Source of the DNA: Mesonia mobilis DSM 19841
GTDB taxonomy: Bacteria; Bacteroidota; Bacteroidia; Flavobacteriales; Flavobacteriaceae
DNA: 64,000 nucleotides
NCBI RefSeq assembly: GCF_000423405.1
Contig: NZ_AUHX01000005.1
Location: 248,001-312,000 of the forward strand
Direction of reading: 5' to 3'
Below the pieces are notes generated by a model. The model did not search any database. It was not told the origin of the DNA and saw only the letters and a program-made list of their open reading frames with translations. A program made the position numbers and the translations under genes. Every line of letters starts with the position of its first letter. Positions within the stretch are counted from its first letter, which is position 1. Below, piece by piece: positions 46,637 through 57,840 of this stretch.

Positions 46637-46644
46637 TAATTTTG
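46637..46644 (+). promoter_or_regulatory. -7 box (TAATTTTG) of pyrG
   Basis: Matches TAnnTTTG, 33 bp before the ATG at 46678. No clear TTG at -33. Confidence 0.55.
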
Positions 46645-46671
46645 CGCTCCGTATAGACAACATTTAAATAA

Positions 46672-48297
<1,626 letters not shown>

Positions 48298-48310
48298 TGT
48301 CATCTTGACA
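48298..48310 (+). promoter_or_regulatory. palindrome TGTCA-N3-TGACA upstream of yidC
   Basis: Perfect 5-bp arms, followed by T-N2-TTTTAA, as upstream of hsp20 on the reverse strand (19 of 22 positions equal). It lies 127 bp before yidC. A small hairpin, AAGTCTA/TAGACTT (48374-48391), lies between it and the gene. Confidence 0.45.
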
Positions 48311-48436
48311 TTATTTTAACTCTTGGATACTTTTTTGACTAAAAAAATTTAAAATGATTTGGTATGGCTTTTTAAGTCTAATTATAGACTTTTGCCGTCC
48401 TTTAAAATAAATTAGAAATTTCTTGTTCCTCTATTT

Positions 48437-50299
48437 ATGGAAAATAAAAAATTTGATGTTAATTCATTAATCGGTTTTGTCCTTATTGGTGCCATTTTAG
48501 TTTGGATGTTATACACCAATCAAGATAATGAGACCAAAACTGCTGAAGTTGGTACACCAGAAAACCAAGAAGTAGTGACCACTAACGAAGTAAATGAAAC
48601 TTCAGCTTCTACAGAAAATAATACACCGGCAACAGATTCTTTAGCTTTAGAACAAGCCAAAAGTAGTTTAGGAGCTTTTGCTTATTCTGCAACCTTACCT
48701 TCAGCAACAAATAAGGTAACGACGGTAGAAAATGATGTTCTTCAACTAAAAGTTAGTAATAAAGGTGGGCAAATTATTGAGGCTAAACTTAAAAATGAAA
48801 CTAATTACGATGGTGAACCGGTTTACATTGTAAAAGATAACAACGCTTCCTTCAACTTACAATTCACTACTACCGATAATAGAACTTTAAATACGAAAGA
48901 TCTATTTTTTGAACCAAAACTTAGTAAAAGTGGTGAAAACAATATGCTCTCGATGAAGCTTAAAGTTTCTGCGAATGAATATTTAGAGTACGTTTACACG
49001 CTAAAACCCAACGATCATATGATGGATTTCTCTATTCGATCTCAAGGTTTAAGTAACGTAATTAATAGCAGCAATGATGTGCTTTTAGATTGGCAACTAA
49101 AAGCCTTTAGAACTTCTAAAAGTATTACTTACGAAAATAGATATACCGAAATTAAATGGGAATACGATGGTGATAGCGACGACTATACCGGGCAAGGTGA
49201 TCTAGATGAAGATGAAGATGAAGACATTACTTGGATCGCTTTTAGACAACACTTCTTCTCTTCTATTCTATTATCAAATTCATCTTTTGACAGTGCTAAA
49301 TTTGTTTCTAAAAACTTAGTACAAGACGATGAAGTAGATACGCTTTACACGAAGAGTTTTGCGGCGACCATTCCATTGAAAATGAATGGCGGCGAACTTA
49401 ACGAATCGATGAATTGGTATTACGGACCAACAGACTACAAAATCTTAAATGATTATGATCGTAATTTAGATGAAGTAGTTCCGTTAGGTTGGGGTATTTT
49501 CGGTTTTATCAATAAGTATTTAGTAATTCCGTTTTTCAATCTTTTAAGCGGATTCTTACCGGCAGGTATTGCGATTATTTTCTTAACGATTACCGTTAAA
49601 CTTTTACTTTCTCCTGTTCAATACAAACAGTATGTCTCTCAAGCAAAAATGAAGGTTTTAAGACCGGAAATTAATGAGATTAACGAGAAGTACAAAGACA
49701 ATGCTATGAAGAAACAGCAAGAAACCATGAAGCTGTACAGCAAAGCGGGCGCCAGCCCGATGAGTGGTTGTTTACCAGCATTAATGCAGATTCCTGTTTT
49801 CTACGCTTTGTTTAACTTTTTCCCAAGTGCTTTCGATCTAAGACAAAAATCGTTCTTATGGGCAGAAGATCTTTCGAGCTACGATGTGATTGCAGAATTA
49901 CCGTTTACCATTCCGTTTTATGGTGACCATATTAGTTTATTCCCGATCTTGGCTTCTATCGCTATCTTTATTTATATGACGATGACGACCGGGCAAAGTA
50001 TGCAACAAGCACAACAACCGGGAATGCCGAATATGAAGTTTATTATGTATCTGTCGCCGCTATTTATGTTAGTTTTCTTCAACAACTACGCCAGTGGGTT
50101 ATCGTTATACTATTTCACATCCAACTTAATTACCATTGGTATTATGTTAGTGATCAAGAATTTTATTATCGATGATGAAAAGATTCACGCTAAAATTCAG
50201 GAGAATAAAAAGAAACCTAAGAAAAAAGGAAAGTTTGCTCAGAAGTTTCAAGATATGATGGAGCAAGCAGAACAGCAGCAAAGAAATAACAGAAAATAA
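48437..50299 (+). CDS. yidC: membrane protein insertase YidC
   Basis: 620 residues. One N-terminal helix (about 10-23), a large periplasmic domain (about 60-350) and five C-terminal helices with the insertase core (LTITVKLLLSPVQYKQYVSQAKMK, CLPALMQIPVFYALFNFF). The C-terminal tail is very basic (KKPKKKGKFAQKF), as needed for ribosome contact. It inserts and folds inner membrane proteins alone or with SecYEG. The SRP RNA and hsp20 elsewhere in the window belong to the same protein-handling theme. Confidence 0.96.
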   Translation: MENKKFDVNSLIGFVLIGAILVWMLYTNQDNETKTAEVGTPENQEVVTTNEVNETSASTENNTPATDSLALEQAKSSLGAFAYSATLPSATNKVTTVENDVLQLKVSNKGGQIIEAKLKNETNYDGEPVYIVKDNNASFNLQFTTTDNRTLNTKDLFFEPKLSKSGENNMLSMKLKVSANEYLEYVYTLKPNDHMMDFSIRSQGLSNVINSSNDVLLDWQLKAFRTSKSITYENRYTEIKWEYDGDSDDYTGQGDLDEDEDEDITWIAFRQHFFSSILLSNSSFDSAKFVSKNLVQDDEVDTLYTKSFAATIPLKMNGGELNESMNWYYGPTDYKILNDYDRNLDEVVPLGWGIFGFINKYLVIPFFNLLSGFLPAGIAIIFLTITVKLLLSPVQYKQYVSQAKMKVLRPEINEINEKYKDNAMKKQQETMKLYSKAGASPMSGCLPALMQIPVFYALFNFFPSAFDLRQKSFLWAEDLSSYDVIAELPFTIPFYGDHISLFPILASIAIFIYMTMTTGQSMQQAQQPGMPNMKFIMYLSPLFMLVFFNNYASGLSLYYFTSNLITIGIMLVIKNFIIDDEKIHAKIQENKKKPKKKGKFAQKFQDMMEQAEQQQRNNRK

Positions 50300-50324
50300 A
50301 TCATTTAAAAATTGATATATTTAC

Positions 50325-50349
50325 AATCCCCGATCTCGGGGATTTTTTT
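50325..50349 (+). terminator. hairpin terminator behind yidC
   Basis: AATCCCCG / CGGGGATT with a 4-nt loop followed by a T-run, ending 10 bp before the GH53 start. Confidence 0.88.
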
Positions 50350-50358
50350 ATATAAAGT

Positions 50359-51432
50359 ATGAAAGCGCTACTATTTACTTTACTTTTTTTATTGCTTGCT
50401 TGTTCTGAAGATAATATTGAAAAGCAAGAAAATTCTCAATTAGAAAATGAATTTGTTAATGCAGTAGATATCTCTTCATATCCGGAGATTTCTCTATCAA
50501 ATCCGAAATTTTACAATGAGAGTGGTGTTGAAGAAAATTTTATTCAGCAACTAAAGAATAATGGAGTTAACACTATTAGATTAAGACTTTGGGTAAACCC
50601 TAGCGATCTTCATTCTGGATTCGAAGAAGTTAAAACTTTTTCGGATCAACTTAAAAGTATGGGATTTAAAATTTGGATAAGTTTACATTATTCTGATACT
50701 TGGGCAGATCCTGCTCAACAAATTACTCCAATATCGTGGCAGAATTTAAACTTTACTGAGCTTTCTATTAAAGTTAAAGAATATACCAAAAATGTAATTT
50801 TAGAGATTAATCCCGATTATATACAGATAGGTAACGAAATAAATAATGGTTTTCTTCATCCTTTAGGAAATATCCATAACCAACCACAACAATTTAAAGA
50901 TCTATTAGCGCTTGCAATAGATACCGTAAGAGAAAATTCTACTTCAACTCAAATTATAATTCATTTTGCAGGAGTAAATAATAGTTTATGGTTTTTTCAG
51001 CAAATAGAAAACCTTGACTATGATATAATCGGGTTATCATATTACCCTATTTGGCACGATAAAAACTTACTCAATTTAAAAGAACATCTCAATCAATTAG
51101 AAAATAATTTCAATAAAAAAATATTGATCGCAGAAACTGCCTATCCCTTTACTTTAGATTGGAATGATCATACCAACAATATCGTAGGTGAAAATCAACA
51201 ATTAATTTTACCTGATTTTCCGGCAACACCCTTAGGACAATATAATTTTTTAGCAGAAATAAAATCTATTATTCAACAAACTCCAAATGGCGTAGGTCTA
51301 TGTTATTGGGGTGCAGAGCTCGTTGCTTGGAAAGGCCAAGATGCTGTTGATGCTTCTAGTTGGGAAAATCAAGCTTTATTCGATTTTCAAAATAAGGTTT
51401 TACCTGCTATAAAAATTTTTACTGAAAATTAA
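50359..51432 (+). CDS. glycoside hydrolase family 53 (endo-beta-1,4-galactanase-like) lipoprotein
   Basis: 357 residues. Lipobox LLAC (C15), then one TIM-barrel domain with GH53 hallmarks: GVNTIRLRLWVNP (70-81), LHYSDTWADPAQQ (109-121), the acid/base glutamate E160 in IGNE and the nucleophile E259 in AETAYP. GH53 enzymes cut beta-1,4-galactan side chains of pectin. It is not in a polysaccharide utilisation locus: no SusC/SusD, sensor or other glycosidase is nearby. The sequence looks more AT-rich than its neighbours, which could mean acquisition. Confidence 0.9.
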   Translation: MKALLFTLLFLLLACSEDNIEKQENSQLENEFVNAVDISSYPEISLSNPKFYNESGVEENFIQQLKNNGVNTIRLRLWVNPSDLHSGFEEVKTFSDQLKSMGFKIWISLHYSDTWADPAQQITPISWQNLNFTELSIKVKEYTKNVILEINPDYIQIGNEINNGFLHPLGNIHNQPQQFKDLLALAIDTVRENSTSTQIIIHFAGVNNSLWFFQQIENLDYDIIGLSYYPIWHDKNLLNLKEHLNQLENNFNKKILIAETAYPFTLDWNDHTNNIVGENQQLILPDFPATPLGQYNFLAEIKSIIQQTPNGVGLCYWGAELVAWKGQDAVDASSWENQALFDFQNKVLPAIKIFTEN

Positions 51433-51435
51433 ATT

Positions 51436-52851
51436 TTATTGCTGCGGAAGTAACACTGTATCGATCTTATAGAAAACTCCGTTTACAGCTTGTATTTCTT
51501 CAGAAGAAAGTATTAAAGCTTCACGATTATTTATATCTGCTAAACTTGGTACAGTAACATCTATTTCGATGGTACCGCCCAAAGTATTTACGCTAGAAGC
51601 ATTATAATTGTCTAATTCTAAATTTAGGTTTTCTGCAAAATGAAGATTTAAAATATCTATCAAATCTTGTGTTTCGATATCTTCTAAAGTAGACAGGTCA
51701 TTAGGGTATAATTCTAATAAAACGTCTTCAAAAGCTGTATCGGTCGGTGCAAAAATTGTATATGGTGCATTAGCCGTATTGGTATTATTTAATTTTTCAA
51801 GGTAATTTTCAGCAGAAATATCGTCACGCGAAATTGCTTCCACCAAAGTAGTTAGTTTTAGATCTGCTGTAATAAAATCTGCTAAGGTTGGTAAAGTAAT
51901 TACTTCGTCTAAAGTATGTATCACTCCATTTGTCCCTACGATATCTTGAACAGTAATTGAACTGATGCCGTTATAAAGCAAACCAACATCTTTATTTAAA
52001 TAAATGCTTAAAAATTTATCCTCACCATTAATGTTTGTAGTCGCATTCGTAGTTTGGTAGCCAGCCTCTAGATCTGAATTTAGTTTTAAACTATCTTGTA
52101 CGTGATAATTAATTAGTTGTTCTTTTTCTTCGGAAGTATAATCTGTATTTTCCCAAAACGTAGTAAACGTATCTGCTGAAGGAATTAAATACGTGAACTT
52201 TTCTGCGGAAGTAATTTGTGATTGAAAAAGTGAACTTGTAGAGATCGCTTCTGTATAAAACGGAGTTAAATTGCTATCTGCGATCATAAAAGTTTCAACG
52301 CTTGGCAACGCCATCATTTTATCGATTTCGTGCATTATCCCATTATCAACTTCAATATCTGCATTAACAAAATGTACATCTCCATTAAATTCTACTTCAC
52401 TCGCCGTATTTACCAATAAACTTAAATTAGTAGCAGTACTGTCCGTTAAAGGAGTTTCTGCTAAAGTTTTTAAATAGCCTGTCGTAAAACTTTGTTCTGT
52501 ATTAATGGTTTCTAGCAAATGGTAATACACGAGATCGAAAGCAAGCTCCTGTGATATGTCGTTAATTCCGCTTAAAGAATTTTCACTTAAATAGACTTCA
52601 ACAGCCGTATTATTTGGAGCTAATAAAGTATATGTACCAGAATTCCCATCTAATGCCGCATCTAACTCTGCTTGTACGACCAGATCGTAAAAAAGACTAA
52701 ACCTCGGAGTCTTTTCCATATAATTTATAATTGAATTATTTCCTTCAATTACATTGCCATTATCATCATCATCTACACAACTAAAAACCGTAAGAGTTAT
52801 ACTTAATAAAAACAGTAATTTTGTTACTTTTAAAATAAATTTATTCATCAT
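51436..52851 (-). CDS. lipoprotein with three fasciclin (FAS1) domains
   Basis: 471 residues. Lipobox FSC near residue 25, an acidic linker (DDDDNG), then three FAS1 domains of about 130-145 residues (about 40-180, 185-320, 322-470). H1-like boxes read YTLLAPNNTAVEVYL, FTYLIPSADTFTTFW and YTIFAPTDTAFEDVL; H2-like ends read GIMHEIDKMM, GVIHTLDEVI and GVFYKIDTVLLP. FAS1 arrays act in adhesion. It is convergent with the GH53 gene with only 3 bp between stops and no terminator there. Confidence 0.88.
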   Translation of the reverse strand: MMNKFILKVTKLLFLLSITLTVFSCVDDDDNGNVIEGNNSIINYMEKTPRFSLFYDLVVQAELDAALDGNSGTYTLLAPNNTAVEVYLSENSLSGINDISQELAFDLVYYHLLETINTEQSFTTGYLKTLAETPLTDSTATNLSLLVNTASEVEFNGDVHFVNADIEVDNGIMHEIDKMMALPSVETFMIADSNLTPFYTEAISTSSLFQSQITSAEKFTYLIPSADTFTTFWENTDYTSEEKEQLINYHVQDSLKLNSDLEAGYQTTNATTNINGEDKFLSIYLNKDVGLLYNGISSITVQDIVGTNGVIHTLDEVITLPTLADFITADLKLTTLVEAISRDDISAENYLEKLNNTNTANAPYTIFAPTDTAFEDVLLELYPNDLSTLEDIETQDLIDILNLHFAENLNLELDNYNASSVNTLGGTIEIDVTVPSLADINNREALILSSEEIQAVNGVFYKIDTVLLPQQ

Positions 52852-52905
52852 TGCGTTTTAAAAAATACTCAAGTAAAAGCCACAATATACAAAAAACCAT
52901 AGCTT

Positions 52906-53619
52906 ATGTTCATCAATATTAAAAACGCTTTTTTATTCTTTTTTATTTTAAGCTCAACGTTGCTTTTTGCTCAGCAAGAAAAACTGAATCAAGTTGATGC
53001 TAACGGAAAAAGACACGGAAAATGGACTAAATATTTTGAAGGAACCGAGCAAATAAGATATACGGGTGAATTTGATCACGGGCAAGAGATCGGTACATTT
53101 AAATTCTATAAACAAGGAAACGAAGATCACCCACAAGCCACCAAAACTTATACGCGGAATAGCGATTTAGTAGAAGTGAAATTTTTCACTAAAAAAGGCA
53201 AACTACTTACCGAAGGCCAATTTAAAAACAAAAAAAGAACCGGCGAATGGATTTACTATCACAAAGGTAAAGACATCATAATGATGAGAGAAAACTATGT
53301 GAACGATAAACTAAACGGACTAAAATCTATCTTTTTTGAAAACGGAAAGATCGCCGAAAAGCAAAACTATGTAAATGGAGTAATGCACGGAAAAAATTTA
53401 GTTTATGGCGCAAACGGTAATTTGCTTCAACACTACACTTACGTAAATGGTACGATGCACGGTCCTACTAAAATCTATAATCCCAATGGTGAACTTTATA
53501 CCGAAGGAAACTACAAAAACGGACTTCGAGACGGCATTTGGAAGTTTTATGAAAACGGAAAATTAGATCACACCGAGAAATTCCCGAAAGAAAAACCTTC
53601 TGTAAGAAAAAAGAAATAA
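52906..53619 (+). CDS. exported YwqK/MORN-like repeat protein
   Basis: 237 residues with a signal peptide ending LLFAQ (about 1-23). At least six repeats of roughly 23 residues follow, of the form GE-F-x-NGkx-G-W-x-Y-y-x-nG (for example HGKNLVYGANGN, HGPTKIYNPNGEL, RDGIWKFYENGK). This is the MORN-like repeat often annotated as YwqK antitoxin, but no toxin gene is present. A basic C-terminal tail. Function unknown. Confidence 0.82.
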   Translation: MFINIKNAFLFFFILSSTLLFAQQEKLNQVDANGKRHGKWTKYFEGTEQIRYTGEFDHGQEIGTFKFYKQGNEDHPQATKTYTRNSDLVEVKFFTKKGKLLTEGQFKNKKRTGEWIYYHKGKDIIMMRENYVNDKLNGLKSIFFENGKIAEKQNYVNGVMHGKNLVYGANGNLLQHYTYVNGTMHGPTKIYNPNGELYTEGNYKNGLRDGIWKFYENGKLDHTEKFPKEKPSVRKKK

Positions 53620-53633
53620 CACGACAAAATCAC

Positions 53634-53641
53634 TAATTTTG
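53634..53641 (+). promoter_or_regulatory. -7 box (TAATTTTG) of mnmA
   Basis: Matches TAnnTTTG; transcription would start near 53646, about 18 nt before the GTG start. No canonical -33 element. Confidence 0.55.
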
Positions 53642-53663
53642 TAGAAAATATAGTTTTTAAATC

Positions 53664-54857
53664 GTGAAAAAAGAAAAAGTAGTTGTAGGCCTTAGTGGTG
53701 GTGTAGATTCTAGTGTAACCGCATATTTGTTAAAAGAACAAGGTTATGAGGTAATTGGCCTATTTATGAAAAACTGGCACGACGACTCGGTAACCATTAG
53801 CGACGAATGTCCTTGGTTAGACGACAGTAATGATGCCATGTTGGTTGCAGAAAAATTAGGAATTCCTTTTCAAACTATCGATTTAAGCGAGCAATACAAA
53901 GAACGTATTGTAGACTATATGTTTAACGAATATGAACGTGGAAGAACTCCAAATCCCGATGTACTTTGTAATCGAGAAATAAAGTTCGACGTATTCATGA
54001 AAATTGCACTTTCACTCGGAGCAGATTATGTAGCCACCGGTCATTATTGTAGAAAAGGTGAAACGCAGGTTAACGGTGAAACTGTATATCAATTACTAGC
54101 CGGGAAAGATAAAAACAAAGATCAATCGTATTTTCTTTGTCAGCTTTCGCAAGAACAACTAGCAAAAACACTTTTTCCAATTGGCGAATTGCAAAAAAGT
54201 GAAGTTCGAGAAATTGCCGCGCAACAAGAATTAGTAACCGCCGGCAAAAAAGATTCTCAAGGTTTATGCTTCATTGGTAAAGTAAGACTGCCAGATTTTC
54301 TTCAGCAAAAATTACAACCTAAAGACGGTGTAATTGTAGAAATTCCTGCGGAAGAAAATATTTACCAAAATGAAACTCCTGCTTTTACTTCAAAAGAAGA
54401 AGAGTTAGATTATTTCAGTAAAAAATTTAGTTACCAAAAAGAATTAGGCAAAGAAGTTGGTAAACATAATGGCGCTCATTATTTTACGAAAGGTCAACGA
54501 AAAGGTCTTGCTGTTGGCGGTACTCCGGAACCGCTTTTTGTAATTGAAACAGATGTAGAAGAAAATATTATTTACACCGGTCAAGGTAAAAACCATCCCG
54601 GTTTATTGCGAAAAGGTTTATTTGTAAATCCGGACGAAACACATTGGGTTCGTGAAGATCTTGCCTTAAAAGCAGGAGAAGAATTAGAAGTTTTAGCCAG
54701 AATTCGTTACCGACAACCTTTAGAAAAAGCGAAATTGTATCAAACCGAAAATGGTTTATATGTAATTTTTGAAAATGCGCAAACCGCCATCACAGAAGGT
54801 CAATTTGTAGCTTGGTATCACGAAGAAGAATTATTAGGATCGGGAGTAATTTCGTAA
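53664..54857 (+). CDS. mnmA: tRNA-specific 2-thiouridylase MnmA
   Basis: 397 residues. PP-loop SGGVDSSV (10-17), first catalytic cysteine in [12 protein letters not shown], second in QGLCFIGK, and the C-terminal beta-barrel region are present. It thiolates uridine 34 of tRNA for Glu, Gln and Lys. The start is GTG at 53664: [13 protein letters not shown] is the expected beginning and no ATG is close. It heads a cluster with an S8 peptidase and an FMN oxidoreductase. Confidence 0.95.
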   Translation: MKKEKVVVGLSGGVDSSVTAYLLKEQGYEVIGLFMKNWHDDSVTISDECPWLDDSNDAMLVAEKLGIPFQTIDLSEQYKERIVDYMFNEYERGRTPNPDVLCNREIKFDVFMKIALSLGADYVATGHYCRKGETQVNGETVYQLLAGKDKNKDQSYFLCQLSQEQLAKTLFPIGELQKSEVREIAAQQELVTAGKKDSQGLCFIGKVRLPDFLQQKLQPKDGVIVEIPAEENIYQNETPAFTSKEEELDYFSKKFSYQKELGKEVGKHNGAHYFTKGQRKGLAVGGTPEPLFVIETDVEENIIYTGQGKNHPGLLRKGLFVNPDETHWVREDLALKAGEELEVLARIRYRQPLEKAKLYQTENGLYVIFENAQTAITEGQFVAWYHEEELLGSGVIS

Positions 54858-54861
54858 CTTG

Positions 54862-54880
54862 TAGCTGAAAAATTCAGCTA
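54862..54880 (+). other. hairpin over the start of the S8 peptidase gene
   Basis: TAGCTGAA, AAA, TTCAGCTA: a perfect 8-bp stem whose last base is the A of the ATG. It would hide the initiation region in the mnmA-peptidase mRNA. Possible translational control, or a weak terminator without T-run. Confidence 0.45.
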
Positions 54881-56490
54881 TGAAAAATATTTTACTCTTT
54901 CTATTTACGGTTTTTAGCGTTCCGCTGGTTGCCCAAAGTCAAGAACACGCATGGGTCTATTTTACCGATAAGGCAGATGTTGCAATTTCGATTGCTAATC
55001 CCACAACTATTTTAACGCAACGCGCCATCGATAGAAAAAATGCGCATAACATACCTATCGATACGCGCGATGTTCCTGTAAACGAAACCTACATTACTAC
55101 GGTTAAAAACCAATCTGGCATAGAGGTTAAAGCAAAATCTAAATGGTTTAATTGCGTACACGTTATTGGGAGCATACAAGATATTAATGCGCTTTCAGGC
55201 TTTACATTTGTCGATCATATCGATTTTGCCGATACCAATTTAAATACTAGAATAGCCACTACAGATCAGCAACAGTTTGTAGACAAAAATTTAGATACTC
55301 AAGTAGATTTCACTTACGGTGATAGCGCCAATCAAGTAGAAATGCTTCACGTCGATTACCTTCATGAAAACGATTTTACCGGAGAAGGAATGCTGGTTGC
55401 GATTATGGATTCTGGTTTTCCGCAAGTAAATACGCTTACAGCTTTCGATCGTGTTCGCAACAATAACGATTTGGTTGGTGGTTACAATTTTGTAGATCGT
55501 ACCGACGATTATGATGCTTTTACAGGAAGTTCTCACGGAACTTCTGTATTTTCTGATATGGCAGGTTTTTTACAAGATGAATTTGTAGGTACCGCTCCCG
55601 ATGCCAGTTACTATTTATTTAGAACGGAAGATGTAAATTCTGAAACTCCTGTTGAAGAAAGTTATTGGGTAGAAGCTGCAGAACGCGCCGATAGTCTCGG
55701 TGTCGATGTGATCAACACTTCTCTGGGTTACCAAACCTACGACAATCCAAATTACAGTTATACACCTTCTGATATGGACGGAAATACCGCTTTTATAAGT
55801 CGCGGAGGAAATATTGCTGTTGAAAAAGGTATTCTCGTGGTTACTTCTGCAGGAAATTCAGGAAATAATTCAAATTTTCCGGTAATTGGAGCTCCGGCTG
55901 ATGGCAACGTTTATGCAGTAGGCGCGGTAAATCAAGATGAAATCTATGCTTCTTTTAGTTCTATCGGACCTTCTGCCGACGGAAGAATTAAACCCGACGG
56001 AATGGCGCAAGGTGCTTTAGCTGTTATTATCAACACTAACGGAAATACAGCTCTCTCTAACGGAACTTCGTTCTCCTCTCCTATTATGGCGGGTGCAATC
56101 ACGAGTTTTTGGCAGGCAAATCCGCAGCGAACTAACCTCGAAATTATGCAAATGGTGAGAGAATCTTCACACCTTTACAACAACCCGACTAACCAAATGG
56201 GCTACGGGATTCCTAACTTTCAAACGGCTTTAGATGATTTATTAAATACGGTTTCTTATGAAGAGCAAACTGTAAAAGTTTATCCTAATCCGGTGAGTGA
56301 ATTATTGCATATCCAGAAGAATAACCTAGATCATTTAGATCTTAAAATTTATAACCTCTTAGGAAAACTAGTTTTTAAAGCCGAAAAAGTTTCCGAAGAA
56401 ATTAATTTAGCTTCACTTTCAAGCGGAGTTTATATCGCTAAATTTGAAACCGAAAATTTTCAGAAATCATTAAAAATCATCAAACAATAA
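54880..56490 (+). CDS. subtilisin-like (S8) serine peptidase with a type IX secretion sorting domain
   Basis: 536 residues. Signal peptide ending VAQS (about 1-19), N-terminal prodomain, and an S8 domain with catalytic D177 (MDSG), H219 (SHGT) and S397 (GTSFSSP); the oxyanion N326 in AGNSG is present. The last 75 residues (VKVYPNPVSELLHI, LSSGVYIAKF) form a T9SS type A sorting domain, so the enzyme should be exported through the Por/Gld system and attached or released at the surface. It overlaps the next ATG by one base. Confidence 0.92.
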   Translation: MKNILLFLFTVFSVPLVAQSQEHAWVYFTDKADVAISIANPTTILTQRAIDRKNAHNIPIDTRDVPVNETYITTVKNQSGIEVKAKSKWFNCVHVIGSIQDINALSGFTFVDHIDFADTNLNTRIATTDQQQFVDKNLDTQVDFTYGDSANQVEMLHVDYLHENDFTGEGMLVAIMDSGFPQVNTLTAFDRVRNNNDLVGGYNFVDRTDDYDAFTGSSHGTSVFSDMAGFLQDEFVGTAPDASYYLFRTEDVNSETPVEESYWVEAAERADSLGVDVINTSLGYQTYDNPNYSYTPSDMDGNTAFISRGGNIAVEKGILVVTSAGNSGNNSNFPVIGAPADGNVYAVGAVNQDEIYASFSSIGPSADGRIKPDGMAQGALAVIINTNGNTALSNGTSFSSPIMAGAITSFWQANPQRTNLEIMQMVRESSHLYNNPTNQMGYGIPNFQTALDDLLNTVSYEEQTVKVYPNPVSELLHIQKNNLDHLDLKIYNLLGKLVFKAEKVSEEINLASLSSGVYIAKFETENFQKSLKIIKQ

Positions 56491-57434
56491 TGGCTACAAA
56501 CAGAATAACCTCTTTATTCAACATCAAATATCCGCTTATTCAAGCCGGTATGATCTGGGCTAGCGGCTGGAAACTTGCCAGCGCCGTAAGTAACGCCGGC
56601 GGTTTAGGGATTATTGGTGCAGGATCGATGTATCCTAATGTACTTCGAGAACATATACAAAAATGTAAAAAAGCTACCGATAAACCTTTTGCAGTCAACG
56701 TGCCGATGCTCTACCCGAATTTGGAAGAAATTATGGAGATCATTATCGAAGAAAGCGTTGAGATTGTATTTACTTCTGCCGGAAACCCAAAAACTTGGAC
56801 TCCTACTTTAAAAGAAAAAGGAATTAGGGTTGTTCACGTCGTAAGTAGTGTAAAATTTGCTTTGAAATCTGAAGCCGCCGGAGTTGACGCTGTAGTTGCT
56901 GAAGGTTTTGAAGCCGGTGGTCACAATGGCCGAGAAGAAACTACAACGTTTACCTTAATCCCAATGGTTAAAGAAAAACTACAAATACCATTGATCGCCG
57001 CCGGAGGAATTGCCACCGGAAAAGGGATGCTCGCTGCAATGATTTTGGGTGCAGATGCTGTACAGATCGGGAGTCGTTTTGTTGCAAGCCCTGAAGCGTC
57101 TTCTCACCAAAACTTTAAGCAAATGGTAGTCGATGCAGAAGAAGGTCATACACAACTTACGCTTAAAGAATTAGCTCCTGTTCGTTTGCTAAAAAATAAG
57201 TTTTTTAATGATGTTACTGAGCTTTACACGAAGAATCCTAGTAAAGATGAACTCATTGAATTACTGGGAAGAGCACGTGCTAAAAAAGGAATGTTTGAAG
57301 GTGATCTAGAAGAAGGTGAATTAGAGATTGGTCAAATTAGCGGACTTATAAATGAAATAAAACCTGCTGCTGAAATTGTAGAAGAGATCATCAGTGATTT
57401 TCAAAAAGCAAAAGAAGAATTGCCGACATTTTAG
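56490..57434 (+). CDS. nitronate monooxygenase family FMN-dependent oxidoreductase
   Basis: 314 residues, TIM barrel. QAGMIWASGWKLASAVSNAGGLG at the start, the FMN-proximal EGFEAGGHNG with a conserved histidine, and AAGGIATGKGMLAAMILGADAVQIGSRF are hallmarks shared by nitronate monooxygenases and FabK-type enoyl-ACP reductases. Which of the two reactions it performs cannot be decided from motifs. Its start overlaps the peptidase stop (TAATG). A terminator follows. Confidence 0.85.
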   Translation: MATNRITSLFNIKYPLIQAGMIWASGWKLASAVSNAGGLGIIGAGSMYPNVLREHIQKCKKATDKPFAVNVPMLYPNLEEIMEIIIEESVEIVFTSAGNPKTWTPTLKEKGIRVVHVVSSVKFALKSEAAGVDAVVAEGFEAGGHNGREETTTFTLIPMVKEKLQIPLIAAGGIATGKGMLAAMILGADAVQIGSRFVASPEASSHQNFKQMVVDAEEGHTQLTLKELAPVRLLKNKFFNDVTELYTKNPSKDELIELLGRARAKKGMFEGDLEEGELEIGQISGLINEIKPAAEIVEEIISDFQKAKEELPTF

Positions 57435-57451
57435 ATATTAATAATTTATTG

Positions 57452-57490
57452 AATAAAAAAGCTCCGACTAATTATCGGAGCTTTTTTATT
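57452..57490. terminator. bidirectional hairpin terminator
   Basis: AAAAAAGCTCCGA / TCGGAGCTTTTTT with a short loop, between convergent genes. Confidence 0.92.
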
Positions 57491-57493
57491 ATT

Positions 57494-57760
57494 CTAATAA
57501 CCCGATCCGGCCATTGATCCGAACATTGCCGCCAAGCCGCCAAAAAATATACTCATCAATATCGCTAAAGCAATAACTATAACGTATAACAAAAGCATTC
57601 CTTTTGCCCAATTTTGACGTGTGGTGTTCGTATCGCTACTAAACGCCCAAACGAGTAACATTATTAAACCAATTAATGGTAAACCGGCTACAAAAATGTA
57701 TAAAGCCCATTTACCCGGAGTAATGTGAGAAGGTGCTGGTTGCACTGGTTGAGTTTCCAT
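57494..57760 (-). CDS. small two-helix membrane protein, function unknown
   Basis: 88 residues. A proline-rich start (QPVQPAPSH) precedes two hydrophobic helices (about 16-44 and 54-82) with a short polar link (SSDTNTTRQNWAKG). It resembles the small flavobacterial membrane proteins often found alone. No function can be assigned. It begins 80 bp before the end of the DUF922 gene region and has no close partner. Confidence 0.65.
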   Translation of the reverse strand: METQPVQPAPSHITPGKWALYIFVAGLPLIGLIMLLVWAFSSDTNTTRQNWAKGMLLLYVIVIALAILMSIFFGGLAAMFGSMAGSGY

Positions 57761-57840
57761 ATTGTAAATTGTTAGTTAGATTAGTAAAATAAATTTAACT
57801 AAAATTAACAAATAAAGGAAGATAATTTCAACTTTAAATT

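Noticed and set aside
52906-53619. Toxin-antitoxin module based on the YwqK label
   Set aside because: The protein is exported and made of MORN-like repeats; no toxin gene is next to it.
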